Source: an uncultured Muribaculum sp.
GTDB lineage: Bacteria > Bacteroidota > Bacteroidia > Bacteroidales > Muribaculaceae
Direction of reading: 5' to 3'
Length of the DNA stretch: 26,291 nucleotides
Assembly: GCA_910589555.1 (NCBI GenBank)
Contig: CAJUTE010000036.1
Coordinates: 3,195-29,485 of the forward strand
Part shown: positions 9,156-16,936 of the stretch, one piece after another
Numbering within the stretch: position 1 is the first letter of the stretch
Layout: each line of letters starts with the position of its first letter
The notes under the pieces: generated by a model
Seen by the model: the letters and a program-made list of their open reading frames with translations, nothing else
The model's database searches: none
What the model was told of the DNA's origin: nothing
Translations under genes and position numbers: made by a program

Positions 9156-9186
9156 AGGACAGGATTGATTTATGGGGCTGAGGCGG

Positions 9187-11454
9187 TCACTTGTAGCGCG
9201 GCGTGTCGCTCATGGTAAGTTTCAATACTGACCCCGCCATTATATGATCGTGCCGCAGAAACGGACTGTCAAGCGGCACTCCGTCAAGGGTGATGCTCCT
9301 CACATATATATTATCGGGCGAGGCGCCATCAGCTATAATCGTGAAAGTCTTGCCCGATTCAAGAGTGATTTCAGCTTTGGGAAACACAGGGCTGCCTATC
9401 ACATATTCCGGCGACGCAGGACACACGGGGTAGAATCCGAGAGCGGCAAAAACATACCATGCCGACATCTGTCCCGCGTCGTCATTGCCCGACAGTCCGC
9501 CGGGTGTGGAAAGATATTCAGTGTTCATGATGTGACGCACATACTTTTGGGTTCTCCACGCCTCACCGGCATACGGAAACAGCCATGCCACCTGATGACA
9601 AGGCTCGTTGCCATGCCAGTAACGCCCGTGGGTGAACATCGAATCAAGCTTGGCGGCGTATGCCTCCTTGCCACCCACCAACTCCATCAGCCCCTGCTGA
9701 TCATGGGGCACATACCATGTGTAATGGCACGGAGCGCCTTCGGTGATGTGGGGTGAGAACGAGAAGGGGTCGGAATCAAGAAACACGCCCGACGAATCGC
9801 GTGGAGCCGCATAGCCGGTCAACGGATTTATCACGTTGCGATAGTTAAGACTGCGTCGTGTAAGCTCAGCGAAGTCATCGTCATGCCCGAGCGCCTTAGC
9901 CATCTGTGCCAGGGCAAAGTCATCGTAGGCATACTCAAGCGTGCGCGACACCTGCTCCTTCTTATGGAATGCGTCGCCTACAGCATCCTCCACCGGGACA
10001 TATCCGTACTTCATATAAGAATCAAGAGCACGGCGTCCCATGCCGTTGCGGTAATCGGCAATATCGGCAGGGGTGACAAACGCATTTTTCCTCATTCCCT
10101 CATAGGCTTTCTCCACATCAAAATCCCTCACTCCCTTGACGTATGCATCGGCAATGGCGGCAATGCAATGATCGCCCACCATAGCAGCCGTGTAGCTGTT
10201 CCAGCAGGGAAATATAGGCAGCCAGCCGCCCTGTTCATACTTCAGGACAAGCGACTGCATCATGTCGGCGCTCTTCGACGGAGAGATGATATTGAGCAAG
10301 GGGTGCAGGGCGCGATAAGTGTCCCACATGCTGTAATCCTCATAATACACCCGTCCCTCGGGCATGCTCATGACACCGGCGTTATTGCTTCCGGCTCCAA
10401 AACGCGGATAACGCCCGTCGACATCACTGAACGCACGCGGCAGAAACGACGCACGATAGAGCGCGCTGTAAAATTTCGTAAGCTCATCGGCAGTGCCGCC
10501 TTCCACCTTTATCTTCCCAAGTTGCCTGTCCCATATACCGGCAAGACGTGAACGAACAGCGTCAAAGTCAAAACCGGGCAACTCAGCATTGAGATTGGCA
10601 ATCGCTCCGTCAATGCTTGTGAACGACGAAGCGGCTTTCACGGCAACACAGTCGCCCGCGGCAACTTCAAATTCAATGAACGCCCCTACTCCCGGCACCT
10701 TTTTCGCCATCTCATTTCCGGAAAACACCGAATCGGAGTTGTAAGTGCCATGATCCACCACTTTCAACGATTCCTCCCACTCAATCACAAACCATCCTGA
10801 AAATCCGGCGGGCTTACCCCAACCCTGATATATGCGGTGAGCGGGATTGCACCCTATGATGCGGCGGTTCTTCATGTCGACCTCCACATACCCCTCACCC
10901 TCGTCACTGTTGGGTCGGACGGAAATAACGGCATTTCCGGAATCGGAATAGGTCATACGGAAAATAGCGGCTCTCGACGTGCCGGTCATTTCGGCTGTTA
11001 TCCCCTCGTCAGGGAGAGTGACGGAATAATAATCGGGCGCTGACACTTCCGACCTCTTATCCATGCGGCTGCCACGCGACAACGCTCCAGAGCGAGCGGA
11101 GCCCGAGAATGGCATCAATGTCATCGAACCGTAGTCCTGAGTGCAGCCACCCACAATCCAATGCGAATTGCGGAATCCCATGAAAACTGAGTCGGTGTCA
11201 TAATATGGAGCCACGCATTTCTGCTCGGTATCGCGTGTTTGCGGAGTCCAGAAATTCATTCCGTTAGGTTCAAGAACGGCAGGAAGGGTCTGACCAAGCT
11301 CCTCGGTTCCTTTGCCAAACATACCGGCGGCGAAAGTCTCGCTGTGAGCGGTGCCTATCCTCGGCTCGACGTATGACAAGGGGGTGCGGTCATCGGCATA
11401 TATTGCCACGCATATTGCCGAAGCAATACAAAGTAAGGATATGGATTTAAGCAT
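9187..11454 (-). CDS. GH92 alpha-mannosidase, exported
   Basis: A Ca2+-dependent exo-alpha-mannosidase of family GH92, which trims mannose from N-glycans or mannans. I use the ATG at 11454 (755 aa) because it starts a clean signal peptide (MLKSISLLCIASAICVAIYA); the extension to a TTG at 11469 adds nothing. Family hallmarks are VEPRIGTAHS near the N-terminus, SMWDTYRALHPLLNIISP, ITEGAPCHYTWYVPHD, HGNEPCHQVAWLFPYAG and GNDDAGQMSAWYVFAALGFYPV. The Glu of ITEG (about 572) sits where the general acid is expected and Asp658/659 of GNDD where the catalytic base lies. The usual EGN.WQY is here EGAPCHY, which may alter linkage specificity. It is translated 29 bp after the FAH-like gene and 31 bp before the C25 peptidase. 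Family call is firm; linkage preference cannot be read. Confidence 0.95.
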   Translation of the reverse strand: MLKSISLLCIASAICVAIYADDRTPLSYVEPRIGTAHSETFAAGMFGKGTEELGQTLPAVLEPNGMNFWTPQTRDTEQKCVAPYYDTDSVFMGFRNSHWIVGGCTQDYGSMTLMPFSGSARSGALSRGSRMDKRSEVSAPDYYSVTLPDEGITAEMTGTSRAAIFRMTYSDSGNAVISVRPNSDEGEGYVEVDMKNRRIIGCNPAHRIYQGWGKPAGFSGWFVIEWEESLKVVDHGTYNSDSVFSGNEMAKKVPGVGAFIEFEVAAGDCVAVKAASSFTSIDGAIANLNAELPGFDFDAVRSRLAGIWDRQLGKIKVEGGTADELTKFYSALYRASFLPRAFSDVDGRYPRFGAGSNNAGVMSMPEGRVYYEDYSMWDTYRALHPLLNIISPSKSADMMQSLVLKYEQGGWLPIFPCWNSYTAAMVGDHCIAAIADAYVKGVRDFDVEKAYEGMRKNAFVTPADIADYRNGMGRRALDSYMKYGYVPVEDAVGDAFHKKEQVSRTLEYAYDDFALAQMAKALGHDDDFAELTRRSLNYRNVINPLTGYAAPRDSSGVFLDSDPFSFSPHITEGAPCHYTWYVPHDQQGLMELVGGKEAYAAKLDSMFTHGRYWHGNEPCHQVAWLFPYAGEAWRTQKYVRHIMNTEYLSTPGGLSGNDDAGQMSAWYVFAALGFYPVCPASPEYVIGSPVFPKAEITLESGKTFTIIADGASPDNIYVRSITLDGVPLDSPFLRHDHIMAGSVLKLTMSDTPRYK

Positions 11455-11483
11455 TGCAAAAAATAACAAGTTGGCATTTCAAT

Positions 11484-12041
11484 CTATTTTACCGCAAAGT
11501 CCAGGAGCACGGAGCCATCCGCTCCCGAAACGGCACGGATACGTGAATCAAGCGGGAGATCAACGGCAAGCCGATCCTGACCCATGACGATGATATCGCC
11601 TATTTTCAACACTCCCCTGCTTCCAATAAGAGCAACCATAGCAGCCGACATTGATTTGTTGACATCCACTGTCACGGTGGAGCCTGTCGAGGTCGTGAAG
11701 TCAAATGCGGCGGCACACTCATCGGGCGACTGCCATTCACCCAAAATGATACCACCCTCATGGCAACGATTGAGGGCATTAAACCCGTCAACAGCGGCAG
11801 GGACGGTGGTCACACACGGTGCGTAAGCATCAATATAGCGGGGAGCGAATTTTTCTGAAATATTTTTCCCAAGGCGGCACACTCTCACAGCGACACCGCA
11901 GGAATATTGCCATCCCGGAGCGCTCGCAGGGATGAAAAAAGGCTTTCCATCCTTGATGATCGCGGAGTCAGGAATCATCTCGGCGACAGTGTCTTTGTTG
12001 AAATCGTCCGATGAACAGCGGTCAAAAACTAAAACTTTCAT
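11484..12041 (-). CDS. Degenerate fumarylacetoacetate hydrolase (FAH)-fold protein
   Basis: A 185-aa cytoplasmic protein related to the short FAH-family hydrolases of Bacteroidetes. The relation shows in GKPFFIP, VAVRVCRLGKNISEKFAPRYIDA and VLKIGDIIVMG, which follow family members segment by segment. The catalytic core is lost. The N-terminal NYxxHxxE-type motif is absent. The usual ExE metal pair before the RICRLGK-type strand is replaced by Ser and Gly (QYSCGVAVRVC). The GIDFTARD-type segment reads PCVTTVPA, and the GTP.GVGP loop is gone. It should not bind metal or hydrolyse acylpyruvates in the usual way. The start codon overlaps the rex stop by 4 bp (12038-12041), so the two are translationally coupled. 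A role as a non-enzymatic ligand-binding or Rex-partner protein is inference. Confidence 0.7.
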   Translation of the reverse strand: MKVLVFDRCSSDDFNKDTVAEMIPDSAIIKDGKPFFIPASAPGWQYSCGVAVRVCRLGKNISEKFAPRYIDAYAPCVTTVPAAVDGFNALNRCHEGGIILGEWQSPDECAAAFDFTTSTGSTVTVDVNKSMSAAMVALIGSRGVLKIGDIIVMGQDRLAVDLPLDSRIRAVSGADGSVLLDFAVK

Positions 12042-12703
12042 TGCTTGCTGCTGTTATTTGCGTCAAGGCGATCATACATCACCGCGAGATGAGCGTAGAT
12101 CGAGGTATTTTGAATCACAATTCCGTCGGGAGCGGTGATGCGGAACGGAGTGAAATTCCACAACGCCTTTATGCCCGCGGCAACCGCACGGTCGCTCATC
12201 TCCTGGGCATGATCCACAGGCACTGCTATTATGGCAATCTCGGCATTAAGCTCTGCCATGCGCGAATCAAGCTCCGACACGTCATAGACCGGCACTCCGC
12301 ACACCGACTGACCGGTGCGGCGAGGATCCACATCAAAGCCGGCGACTATGTGAAGCCCGTAATTATCAAGACCTGAGTCACTGATCAACGCGCTTCCAAG
12401 ACTGCCCACACCTATCATAACCGCATTATGAACCACCTTGAACCGCAGAAAATCCTGCAATTCATGCTCCAGCCCGGCTACTTCGTAACCGATTCTTGTT
12501 TTGCCTTTTATATTGAGAAATGAGAGGTCTTTGGCTATCATCGACGCATCCACGTGCAATTGCTTGGAAATCTGAGTCGAAGAGACATACTCCACCCCGG
12601 CAGCTTTCAGCAAGCTGACATAAGCCAGATACCACGGCAGACGTCTCACCGTAGGCTCGGGCAACATTTCCCGGTGGTTATATGTGGTATTAGTCTTTGC
12701 CAT
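12038..12703 (-). CDS. rex: Redox-sensing transcriptional repressor Rex
   Basis: A 221-aa Rex repressor, which senses the NADH/NAD+ ratio and releases operator DNA when NADH rises. The N-terminal winged helix (about 14-85) contains LPEPTVRRLPWYLAYVSLLK and VSSTQISKQLHVDASMIAKDL, nearly the family consensus. The Rossmann domain has GVGSLGSALISDSG (98-111), AGFDVDP, and a C-terminal segment (SIYAHLAVMYDRL) typical of the domain-swapped dimer helix. Rex normally controls fermentation and NADH-recycling genes. Here it heads an operon with an FAH-like protein, GH92 and a C25 peptidase, which is unusual. A -7 box (12718-12725) lies directly upstream. I do not see a complete Rex operator palindrome there, so autoregulation is not supported by the sequence. 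Confidence 0.95.
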   Translation of the reverse strand: MAKTNTTYNHREMLPEPTVRRLPWYLAYVSLLKAAGVEYVSSTQISKQLHVDASMIAKDLSFLNIKGKTRIGYEVAGLEHELQDFLRFKVVHNAVMIGVGSLGSALISDSGLDNYGLHIVAGFDVDPRRTGQSVCGVPVYDVSELDSRMAELNAEIAIIAVPVDHAQEMSDRAVAAGIKALWNFTPFRITAPDGIVIQNTSIYAHLAVMYDRLDANNSSKQ

Positions 12704-12717
12704 ATCGAATTATGATG

Positions 12718-12725
12718 CAAAGTTA
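12718..12725 (-). promoter_or_regulatory. Candidate -7 promoter box of the rex operon
   Basis: TAACTTTG is an exact TAnnTTTG match ending 14 bp before the rex ATG, so the leader would be only about 8 nt. At the -33 position I see no TTTG. The 102-bp gap to GH28 also has a poly-T run (about 12759-12765) on the plus strand and nothing else I recognise. Confidence 0.4.
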
Positions 12726-12805
12726 GCAATTATCCATGACAATATGCCCCGCACCCTCCTTTTTTTCACATTTTCAGTGACAAAACATCAACTACAATGC
12801 CGGTA

Positions 12806-14206
12806 TCAGCGATTGAACAGATTATCCTTGGAAGTAACCTGCGTGGGAACATCGACTTTGCCGCCTATGTGGCACTCGCCCATACCCACATTGCGGGTGT
12901 CGGAGAAACTGATGCCGGTCTTTGCCTCGCCCACCTCAATGTTGTCAAACCGCACATTGGTCACCGGCTGCTCGGAGGTGCCTTGCAGGACAAGGGCTGC
13001 TTTCGACACCTTGCGGCATTTCAATCCATCGACAACGAGATTTTCAATCACCGAGAAATGATTGTTGTCAAGCCCTTCGCCCGCATATTTGCTTGTGACA
13101 TAAAAAAGGTCCTCAACCTCATCAAACACGCAATTCCTCACATAAAGATTCTTTACGAAACCGCCGCGGTCAGGATTGGTCTTGATGTAGATGCCGCGCT
13201 TGCAGTATCCGGCGTAGTCGCAATCCTCCACAAACACATTGCGCACTCCGCCCGACATCTCGCTGCCGAGCACCACCGCATGAAGCCCTTTGAAATGACA
13301 ATTGCGTATTATGATATTCTCACATGGAAGAGCCACTCTCCAGCCGTCGTTGTCACGACCGCTCTTTATCGCCACGTTGTCATCGCCGTTGTCGAAATAC
13401 ACATCCTCTATGAGGATATTGCGCGAGCTTTCAGGATCGATGCCGTCATTGTTCACGAGTTTGGCATCGTAACGCAACGAACGGCATATCACATTCTCGC
13501 TCTGCAAGAGATGCACGCACCAGAACGGGGAATTGATGATCTTGACCCCTTCAAGAGTGACATTCTCACATTTATAAAGCTGCATGAGATGCGGACGCAG
13601 CCAGTCGCCCTCGCCAAACCGTCTGGCGGCGATATCCGTGCCGCCGTCGGTGTGATTCATCTCGCGGCTGCGCATCTGCGCCGGCTTCTGAAGCTTCTTC
13701 CAAGTGGCAAATGTGGTCATGGCATTGCCATCGATAGTGCCCTTGCCGGTTATCGCCACGTCATGCAATCCATAACCATAGATCATCGGGGAATAATTGT
13801 ACAAGAGCGTTCCTTCCCAGCTCGTGTTGACTATAGGGTAATATTCCGGTTCGGGAGCAAATTTCAACACGGCACCCTCCTCAAGATTTATGCACACGTT
13901 GCTTGTCAATGTCACCGGCCCCTTTATGTAGTAGACCCCGGCAGGCACGGTGATATAGGCGCCACCTTTCTTGTCGGCGCTCTTCATCGCCTTGTCAAAA
14001 GCCTTCTTGCAATCGGTGACTCCATCGCCCTTTGCTCCGAACTTAAGGATGCTGACACTATTCTCAGAAATAGAGGCTCCGGTGATCTGCGACAAGATGC
14101 TGTCACGGAGCTGAGTGTTGTAGACAAGCTCACCGGCTTGGACCGATAAAGCCGCGATAGAAAATGCTGAAATCATCATCAGCCACGCACGTGCAATGAA
14201 ATTCAT
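12806..14206 (-). CDS. GH28 polygalacturonase, exported
   Basis: A 466-aa pectin glycosidase predicted to hydrolyse galacturonan or rhamnogalacturonan linkages. A signal peptide covers about residues 1-24 (ending SVQA). The pectate-lyase-3-like start, ILKFGAKGDGVTDCKKAFDKAM, is standard for GH28. The four active-site motifs are readable: NNDGID (252-257), GDDN with Asp275/276, the GLHA histidine 309 in KGLHAVVLGSEMSGG, and RGIYIKT (Arg337, Lys342). Length matches Bacteroidetes exo-acting members. It diverges from the PL11 gene across an 88-bp gap containing its promoter and is separated from rex by 102 bp. Endo versus exo action and homogalacturonan versus RG-I preference cannot be decided here. 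Confidence 0.94.
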   Translation of the reverse strand: MNFIARAWLMMISAFSIAALSVQAGELVYNTQLRDSILSQITGASISENSVSILKFGAKGDGVTDCKKAFDKAMKSADKKGGAYITVPAGVYYIKGPVTLTSNVCINLEEGAVLKFAPEPEYYPIVNTSWEGTLLYNYSPMIYGYGLHDVAITGKGTIDGNAMTTFATWKKLQKPAQMRSREMNHTDGGTDIAARRFGEGDWLRPHLMQLYKCENVTLEGVKIINSPFWCVHLLQSENVICRSLRYDAKLVNNDGIDPESSRNILIEDVYFDNGDDNVAIKSGRDNDGWRVALPCENIIIRNCHFKGLHAVVLGSEMSGGVRNVFVEDCDYAGYCKRGIYIKTNPDRGGFVKNLYVRNCVFDEVEDLFYVTSKYAGEGLDNNHFSVIENLVVDGLKCRKVSKAALVLQGTSEQPVTNVRFDNIEVGEAKTGISFSDTRNVGMGECHIGGKVDVPTQVTSKDNLFNR

Positions 14207-14236
14207 GGGCGGTAAGATTTTTTATTGTATACTCGG

Positions 14237-14267
14237 CAAATTTAAGAAAAATGCACTAACTTTAAAA
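14237..14267 (-). promoter_or_regulatory. Promoter of the GH28 gene
   Basis: TAAATTTG (14237-14244) is an exact -7 match on the minus strand. TTTT (14264-14267) sits 19 bp upstream, one base off the -33 TTTG. The predicted start near 14230 leaves a leader of about 24 nt. This is the best-formed promoter in the window. Confidence 0.5.
14257..14264 (+). promoter_or_regulatory. Possible -7 box of the PL11 gene
   Basis: TAACTTTA is one base off TAnnTTTG on the plus strand, about 30 bp before the PL11 ATG. It overlaps the -33 region of the divergent GH28 promoter, so the two genes may be controlled by one regulator. No -33 TTTG is visible. Confidence 0.3.
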
Positions 14268-14294
14268 CTCCAATCAATAAATCGCATTAGAATC

Positions 14295-16151
14295 ATGAAG
14301 AATTTGCTGCTGCCTCTCGGTCTGTTCTCGTTGGCAATGACCATCTTTGCCGGGCCCCGATATGATTTTTACAAACTCAAACAGGAGAACCTTGGAAGAG
14401 GCGTGATAGCCATACGCGACAACGCCGACACGGTCACTGTGTCATGGAGATATCTGTCGGATGACAGCGAGAATGAGGCATTTGACGTGTATCGCGATGG
14501 AAAAAAGCTAAATTCTTCCCCTATAAAGAAAACCACTTTCTTCAAGGACCCATATTCAGGCAAAGAGAGCGTTGAATATGCCGTGGTGCCGGTGCAAGGA
14601 AAAAAAGCGGGGAAATACACACTCCTCGAAAACGCACCCGAAGGATATCTCAACATTCCGCTCTCAGCCCCGGGCGAATTGACAATGCCCGACGGATCGA
14701 CCTGCTTTTACTCGCCCAACGACGCTTCGATAGGCGACGTGGACGGCGACGGTGAATATGAGATAATCCTCAAATGGGACCCGTCAAACGCCCATGACAA
14801 CGGACACAACGGCTATACCGGCAACCAGTATCTCGATTGCTACCGTCTCAGCGGCGAACGGCTGTGGCGCATAGACCTCGGAAGAAACATACGCGCCGGA
14901 GCGCACTACACTCAGTTCATGGTATATGACTTCGACCTCGACGGCAAGGCGGAGGTGATATGCCGCACCGCCGACGGAACAGTGGACGCAAAAGGCAACG
15001 TGATAGGCGATGCCAATGCCGACTGGCGCAGCCCCATGGGACGCATCCTTGAGGGTCCCGATTATCTGACAGTGTTCAACGGGTTGACAGGCGAGGCGAT
15101 GAAAACCATCGACTACATACCTCAACGCGGCAATCCATCGGACTGGGGCGATGAGAAAGCCAACCGCAGCGACCGCTTCCTCGCTTGTGTCGCCTACCTT
15201 GACGGCAGCCGCCCAAGTGTGGTGATGTGCCGCGGCTATTACACCCGCACGGTGCTCGCCGCATTTGACTGGGACGGAAAGGAGTTGACCTCACGTTGGG
15301 TGTTTGACAGCAACAATCCCGGATGCGAAGGATATGCCGGACAAGGCAACCACAACCTGCGCGTAGCCGACGTTGACGGCGACGGATGCGACGAAATCAT
15401 CTACGGTCAGATGGCTGTGGACAATGACGGCAAGGGCTTGTACACAACAGGTATGTATCACGGCGACGCAATGCATCTCACCATGTTTGATCCCGACAGC
15501 AACAATTTCCAGGTGTGGTGTTGTCATGAAAATAAAATCGACGGCTCTACACTGCGCGACGCAGCCACCGGCGAGGTGCTGCTGCGCTATCCGAGCGATT
15601 ACGACATAGGCAGATGTATGGCTGCCGACATCGATCCACGGTATCCGGGAGTGGAAGTGTGGTCACCCAACACCGGCGGAGTGCGCTCATTCAAGGGAGA
15701 GATTGTATCTCCGGTTCATGAATTCCAAGGTCCCGGAAGGGCGCGTGTGCCGGTCAACATGGCTGTGTGGTGGGATGGCGATCTGCTCCGTGAACTCCTC
15801 GACCGAAACACAGTGTTCAAATATGACTGGGAAAAAGGCACGGCTGTGCCGATGACTGTGTTTGAAGGATGTGTGTCAAACAACGGCACCAAGGCTACAC
15901 CCTGCCTGCAAGGCGATATCGTGGGCGACTGGCGCGAGGAAGTGCTGCTCCGCACAGCCGACAACTCGGCGCTGCGCTTGTACGTATCCACAATACCCAC
16001 AGAATATCGCTTCCACACATTCCTTGAGGATCCGGTCTACCGCATAAGCATCGCCACCCAGAACGTAGCATACAACCAGCCAACCCAACCGGGCTTCTAT
16101 TTCGGTCCCGACCTCAAAGGCAAAACATTCCGCGGCACAACCATCAAATAA
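14295..16151 (+). CDS. PL11 rhamnogalacturonan lyase, exported
   Basis: A 618-aa lyase that cleaves the rhamnose-galacturonate backbone of rhamnogalacturonan I. The ATG at 14295 begins a signal peptide (MKNLLLPLGLFSLAMTIFAG); the frame is open further upstream, but that extension lacks a signal. An N-terminal beta-sandwich (NLGRGVIAIR, TVTVSWRYLSDD, FDVYRDGKKL) precedes the propeller. Calcium-binding Asp-rich blade motifs recur: IGDVDGDGEYEIILKWDPS, VYDFDLDGKAEVICRTADGT, VADVDGDGCDEIIYGQMAVD and GDIVGDWREEVLLR. The AHDNGHNGYTGNQYLDCYRL and YFGPDLKGK segments are typical of PL11. It is the only plus-strand gene in the locus and ends directly before the repeat region. It complements GH28 and PL1. 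Confidence 0.96.
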   Translation: MKNLLLPLGLFSLAMTIFAGPRYDFYKLKQENLGRGVIAIRDNADTVTVSWRYLSDDSENEAFDVYRDGKKLNSSPIKKTTFFKDPYSGKESVEYAVVPVQGKKAGKYTLLENAPEGYLNIPLSAPGELTMPDGSTCFYSPNDASIGDVDGDGEYEIILKWDPSNAHDNGHNGYTGNQYLDCYRLSGERLWRIDLGRNIRAGAHYTQFMVYDFDLDGKAEVICRTADGTVDAKGNVIGDANADWRSPMGRILEGPDYLTVFNGLTGEAMKTIDYIPQRGNPSDWGDEKANRSDRFLACVAYLDGSRPSVVMCRGYYTRTVLAAFDWDGKELTSRWVFDSNNPGCEGYAGQGNHNLRVADVDGDGCDEIIYGQMAVDNDGKGLYTTGMYHGDAMHLTMFDPDSNNFQVWCCHENKIDGSTLRDAATGEVLLRYPSDYDIGRCMAADIDPRYPGVEVWSPNTGGVRSFKGEIVSPVHEFQGPGRARVPVNMAVWWDGDLLRELLDRNTVFKYDWEKGTAVPMTVFEGCVSNNGTKATPCLQGDIVGDWREEVLLRTADNSALRLYVSTIPTEYRFHTFLEDPVYRISIATQNVAYNQPTQPGFYFGPDLKGKTFRGTTIK

Positions 16152-16156
16152 ACCCA

Positions 16157-16399
16157 TCTTGTGTCGCAAAGACACCTCCGAAAAAAGCGAATCCGGAAGG
16201 ATTCTTCTCTCGGTAGCGTCATCGGTTGCACGCAAAGATATCTCCGGAAACGCGAATCCGCAAGGATTCTTCTCTCGGTAGCGTCATCGGCTGCACGCAA
16301 AGATATCTCCTGAAACGCGAATCCGAATGGATTCTTCTCTCGGTTGCGTTATCAACACCCCGCAATGACACTGCCGGAATAGCGAATCCGAATGGATTC
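16157..16399 (+). repeat. 65-bp tandem hairpin repeat array A
   Basis: GAATCC-N4-GGATTC palindromes start at 16189, 16254, 16319 and 16384, an exact 65-bp period. A diverged partial unit (16157-16188) precedes the first. Each unit continues with TTCTCTCGGTAGCGTCATCG, then TGCACGCAAAGATATC and TCCGGAAACGC. The third unit is the most diverged. The four-base loops vary (GGAA, GCAA, GAAT) while the 6-bp stems are unchanged. The fourth palindrome leads into the terminal element instead of a fifth unit. Confidence 0.9.
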
Positions 16400-16490
16400 A
16401 TCTGTCGGTAGCCGGGCGCCGAGGCAAAGCCGAGACGCCCGGAAAGAATATGACGTGGTTATCGAATCTGAAAGATTCATCTTTAGCCAA
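16400..16490 (+). repeat. Two-hairpin terminal element of array A
   Basis: After the last palindrome the sequence switches to ATCTGTCGGTAGCCGGGCG. It forms a G/C-rich hairpin at 16412-16442 (outer arms CCGGGCG/CGCCCGG, inner GGC-AAA-GCC), then a second hairpin GAATCT-GAA-AGATTC at 16464-16478. The same layout ends array B. The right boundary is approximate. Confidence 0.75.
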
Positions 16491-16505
16491 TCTGCCCACA
16501 GAGAA

Positions 16506-16614
16506 TCGGCGTCATACAGGGATGATTCTTTCAGAATCAAAATTATATCGCATTATTTCCGGGCGTCTCGCTTCGCTCGGCACCCGGCTACCGAATGATG
16601 TTTCCTGCGGAAAC
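16506..16614 (-). repeat. Inverted terminal element plus flanking hairpin
   Basis: Positions 16506-16594 are the reverse complement of 16942-17030 with 86 of 89 bases equal by my hand alignment. It contains the G/C hairpin (16559-16587) and the A/T-richer hairpin GATTCT-TTC-AGAATC (16524-16538). Next to it, where a 65-bp unit palindrome would be expected, is GTTTCC-TGC-GGAAAC (16600-16614), a different but still perfect stem. This copy faces the terminal element of array A across about 15 bp. No further 65-bp units follow in this orientation. Confidence 0.8.
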
Positions 16615-16725
16615 GCTGTGTATCAACAACATTTCCCGTGAAAATACTGCACTCCTCAAACACCGGCTAAGGAGATTTCTCTTGGGATACAGGCTCATCA
16701 AATACATACTGACGGACGCCAAATT

Positions 16726-16936
16726 GAATCCAAATGGATTCATCTCTCGATAGCGTCATCGGATGCACGCAATGACACCGCCGGAAACACGAATCCGTAA
16801 GGATTCTTCTCTCGGTGGCGTTATCGGCTGCACACAAAGATATCTCCGGAAACGCGAATCCGCAAGGATTCTTCTCTCGGTAGCGTCATCGGATGCACGC
16901 AATGATATCTCCGGAAACGCGAATCCGCAAGGATTC
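16726..16936 (+). repeat. 65-bp tandem hairpin repeat array B
   Basis: Palindromes GAATCC-N4-GGATTC start at 16726, 16791, 16856 and 16921, again an exact 65-bp period in the same orientation as array A. Loops are AAAT, GTAA, GCAA and GCAA. The third unit (16856) is nearly identical to the second unit of array A (16254). The fourth palindrome leads into a terminal element. Confidence 0.9.

Noticed and set aside
11484..12041. Active fumarylacetoacetate hydrolase
   Set aside because: Metal-ligand and catalytic motifs of the family are replaced; only the scaffold segments remain.
12704..12805. Rex operator upstream of rex
   Set aside because: TTCACA and TGACAA are present on one strand but do not form the inverted TTGTGA/TCACAA arrangement.
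12797..14149. Long plus-strand open frame (450 codons) in the GH28 region
   Set aside because: It is antisense to GH28, whose minus-strand protein has all family motifs and a signal peptide; the plus-strand translation has no recognisable domain.
16161..16175. GTGTC-GCAAA-GACAC hairpin as the PL11 terminator
   Set aside because: Only a 5-bp stem and no T-run follows; it lies within the diverged partial repeat unit, so it is better read as part of array A.
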